Origin: Methylacidiphilum caldifontis
Lineage (GTDB): Bacteria; Verrucomicrobiota; Verrucomicrobiia; Methylacidiphilales; CAMAQI01
DNA: 6,716 nt
Assembly (NCBI GenBank): GCA_945860255.1
Contig: CAMAQI010000131.1
Span: forward strand, 1-6,716
Reading direction: 5' to 3'
Under the pieces are notes generated by a model. It searched no databases. It was not told where the DNA came from and saw nothing but the letters and a program-made list of their open reading frames with translations. The translations under genes were made by a program, and so were the position numbers. Below, in pieces: positions 4,793-6,716 of the stretch; position 1 is the first letter of the stretch; every line of letters begins with the position of its first letter.

Positions 4793-6716
4793 TCAAGTGG
4801 AGTCTGTTTTCGTGTGAATGGCTTCATTTTTCCAATTTTTATCAGCTCCTGCGGTGCTGTTTTCCTTTATGAAAAAATTCTCACAGTCTTGTAAATAAAG
4901 CCAATTCACTGGTGATGGATTGGGGGCCAAACCGGTCGGAATCACAGCATTTTCAGGATAATCAAAGCTGTTGTTCTCTATTCTTAAGCCACTCACATTG
5001 TGAATAATAATCGGGACTCCTGTTGGTCTCCCAAAGAAATTATCATGAATCGTAAGGTTGGTCACCGGATGCGATGTAAAGCGTCGATCATAGCTCGTTC
5101 CTTTGGGGGGCTGCATACAAACACGAATCGATGAATCATCCGGAGGGGAGTCTAGGAAGCGGTTATGACGAATCACCAAATTACGAGCAAAGGGTCCTTC
5201 CATCCATGGTCCGTGGGTTTCAAACATCACAATGATCCCATGACCGACATTTTGAAGTGTATTATTTTCAATCAATCCATTCGGAGATCCATTGATCAAC
5301 GTCCGCTGAAAATTGTCATGCAACCAACAATTGCGAACAATGAAGCCCTTTGCGGAACGATTCCCTCCGACAACCAAAGTTAACGGTTGAAGGTCTAAGG
5401 CTCGATCCATCGTCACTAAAACTTCGCCCTTTGCGGTATACTTGTCATTAATCGCAACCGAAGGGCCATCCTCGATTTTCTTGACCGAGAGGACTTTTGA
5501 AACTCCCCTGAGTTCGACGGAAACTTGATCCCAGAATTCGAGAGTATCCCCGACGTTGTAACTCCCATCCAAATAATAGGATTTTTCATCTGACTTTTTA
5601 ACCACCCGACCAAATTTACCATGAATATTGAGGTTATCATCGGCACCATAGGCCAACTCACATCGGTCTAGAGTTGGCCCAATATCAGCACCTGCGAGAT
5701 GAAAAATGTCAGCACCAAAGGAGTGGAGCCGATTCGTATCGGGACGACGGGTCGCACGGACTCGATGATAAATGTTTCCTCCAACGCCCCCCCCTTCCCA
5801 CACCGCCATTCCGGGACTCGACCAGATTTGAATATCTTCATAACGCATTGCTTCGCATTCCATCGAACGGAGTGCGGCCCCGGTTCGCAATGTGCCAACC
5901 ACATAGTCTCCGATCCTCAGCTTTGCAGGAATCCCAGCCCTTTTAATATTTTGGCACAATAGGCTACCGTCAGAACTATTCGTAACCGCCCAATCCCCGG
6001 GACTATGACGGGAATTTATAAATCCCCCTTCCGAATCATAAAACATCAGGGCTCGATTCCCTGCAGTCTCTAATTTTCCGTTCGCATCACGTGCCTCATA
6101 CCCGTTGATGAATTTGGCGCGAACCTGTTTTGAATCCCGATCAATCTCTGTGACGCGCGCTTGGAACCAACACGGGAGGGTAAAATCAATCGTCAGACCC
6201 CGCAAGATGACGCGACGACAATTTTTAAATAACAGGCCATGGATCAGCGGCGGTTCAAACCAAAAGGTGACCCCATGGGCGATAATTTCTAAATCGGCAA
6301 GATCACTCAGGGTTGACTCCTTGCTCCAATTTGCATGAAAGAGATATTCCCCAGGAGGAATAACCACCTTTTTTTGTTTGTTTTTAGAGGCATCGATGAT
6401 GACTTGGAGAATGGCCTGACCTTTTGCCCTTAATTGATTGCGCTCTTCCTCTTTCCATTTTGGATATCCGTAGGGGAGAATTTCAGACCAGCGTGATACA
6501 AAAGGCTCAGGGAGAGCTTGAGCCTGGACCGCTATTCTCACTGTCGCTTTTCCCCCTTTTAATTCAAATTTAACGGAAGATAAAGGAGATAGATCATTGA
6601 TTACAAAATCAAATCCAATGCGATTTGGACTCGAGGGCTCAATTTTAAAACTTTTGATCCTCTTTTGGTCAACCACGAGTTGGAGGTCGGCAGCATCGGT
6701 CAAGAGAACCTTATTG
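4793..6716 (-). CDS. Right-handed parallel beta-helix protein, GH110-like (putative alpha-1,3-galactosidase), 5'-truncated by window edge
   Basis: The frame is open to the right edge. A TTG at 6701-6703 is only the first possible start inside the window; codons for N-K-V-L precede it without a stop, so the true start and any signal peptide lie outside. Numbering from that TTG, residues 1-60 look like the end of a beta-rich domain. Residues 90-125 resemble the opening of pectate-lyase-like helices (repeated hydrophobics, then VVIPPGEYLF). Residues 135-615 hold many short beta-helix turns of the type 'LIENNTLQNV', 'LVIRHNRFLD', 'LTIHDNFFG' and 'LRIENNSF'. D332, D355 and D356 (in GADDNLNIHG) match, in spacing and in the N-x-H-G that follows, the three catalytic aspartates I recall for GH110 enzymes, which are inverting alpha-1,3-galactosidases. 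Length is near the usual 600 or so residues. It is the first visible gene of the operon and ends in TGA 24 bases before the transporter. A generic beta-helix glycosidase or lyase of another family is the main alternative. Beta-helix fold is fairly certain; GH110 is moderate; the actual substrate is unknown. Confidence 0.85.
   Translation of the reverse strand, partial: NKVLLTDAADLQLVVDQKRIKSFKIEPSSPNRIGFDFVINDLSPLSSVKFELKGGKATVRIAVQAQALPEPFVSRWSEILPYGYPKWKEEERNQLRAKGQAILQVIIDASKNKQKKVVIPPGEYLFHANWSKESTLSDLADLEIIAHGVTFWFEPPLIHGLLFKNCRRVILRGLTIDFTLPCWFQARVTEIDRDSKQVRAKFINGYEARDANGKLETAGNRALMFYDSEGGFINSRHSPGDWAVTNSSDGSLLCQNIKRAGIPAKLRIGDYVVGTLRTGAALRSMECEAMRYEDIQIWSSPGMAVWEGGGVGGNIYHRVRATRRPDTNRLHSFGADIFHLAGADIGPTLDRCELAYGADDNLNIHGKFGRVVKKSDEKSYYLDGSYNVGDTLEFWDQVSVELRGVSKVLSVKKIEDGPSVAINDKYTAKGEVLVTMDRALDLQPLTLVVGGNRSAKGFIVRNCWLHDNFQRTLINGSPNGLIENNTLQNVGHGIIVMFETHGPWMEGPFARNLVIRHNRFLDSPPDDSSIRVCMQPPKGTSYDRRFTSHPVTNLTIHDNFFGRPTGVPIIIHNVSGLRIENNSFDYPENAVIPTGLAPNPSPVNWLYLQDCENFFIKENSTAGADKNWKNEAIHTKTDST

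Noticed and set aside
6701..6703. TTG as the start of the beta-helix gene
   Set aside because: The frame remains open upstream to the edge, and no Shine-Dalgarno sequence precedes the TTG in the 13 visible bases; the gene is taken as truncated by the window.

Overview
The window carries a minus-strand gene cluster that fills positions 671 to the right edge, plus about 570 bases of gene-free, repeat-rich DNA near the left edge. In transcription order (right to left) the genes are: a right-handed parallel beta-helix protein cut by the right edge, with a GH110-like aspartate constellation; a 12-helix MFS sugar transporter of the glycoside-pentoside-hexuronide (GPH, MelB-like) type; a type IV prepilin-like protein resembling the 'Verru_Chthon cassette protein B' family; and a cytoplasmic GH78 alpha-L-rhamnosidase-like enzyme. 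Gaps between them are 24, 3 and 39 bases, so they very probably form one operon whose promoter lies outside the window.

Organism: the prepilin-like protein, with its F-S-L-I-E-V start, 'LLPLGL' after the membrane helix and 'ISWP' near the end, is of a kind known mainly from Verrucomicrobiota. The carbohydrate-active neighbours fit that phylum or the wider PVC group. This is an inference from protein features; there is no rRNA or other phylogenetic marker here.

How the genes may work together: the beta-helix enzyme could trim a galactose-containing glycan, the GPH transporter could import the released sugar or oligosaccharide, and the rhamnosidase, which has no visible signal peptide, could cut rhamnosides in the cytoplasm. 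The prepilin-like gene is translationally coupled to the transporter and sits between it and the glycosidase. It is the least expected member and suggests an envelope fibre or pseudopilus linked to glycan capture or export. That functional link is a hypothesis.

Left region: positions 99 to 670 hold no convincing gene. They contain a 58-base imperfect palindrome, a perfect 18-base palindrome, a repeated CGAAGGAGGA motif, a degenerate octamer tandem array and a degenerate decamer tandem array. No canonical intrinsic terminator for the operon is visible. At the very left edge a short lysine/arginine-rich open frame on the minus strand may be the start of the next gene.
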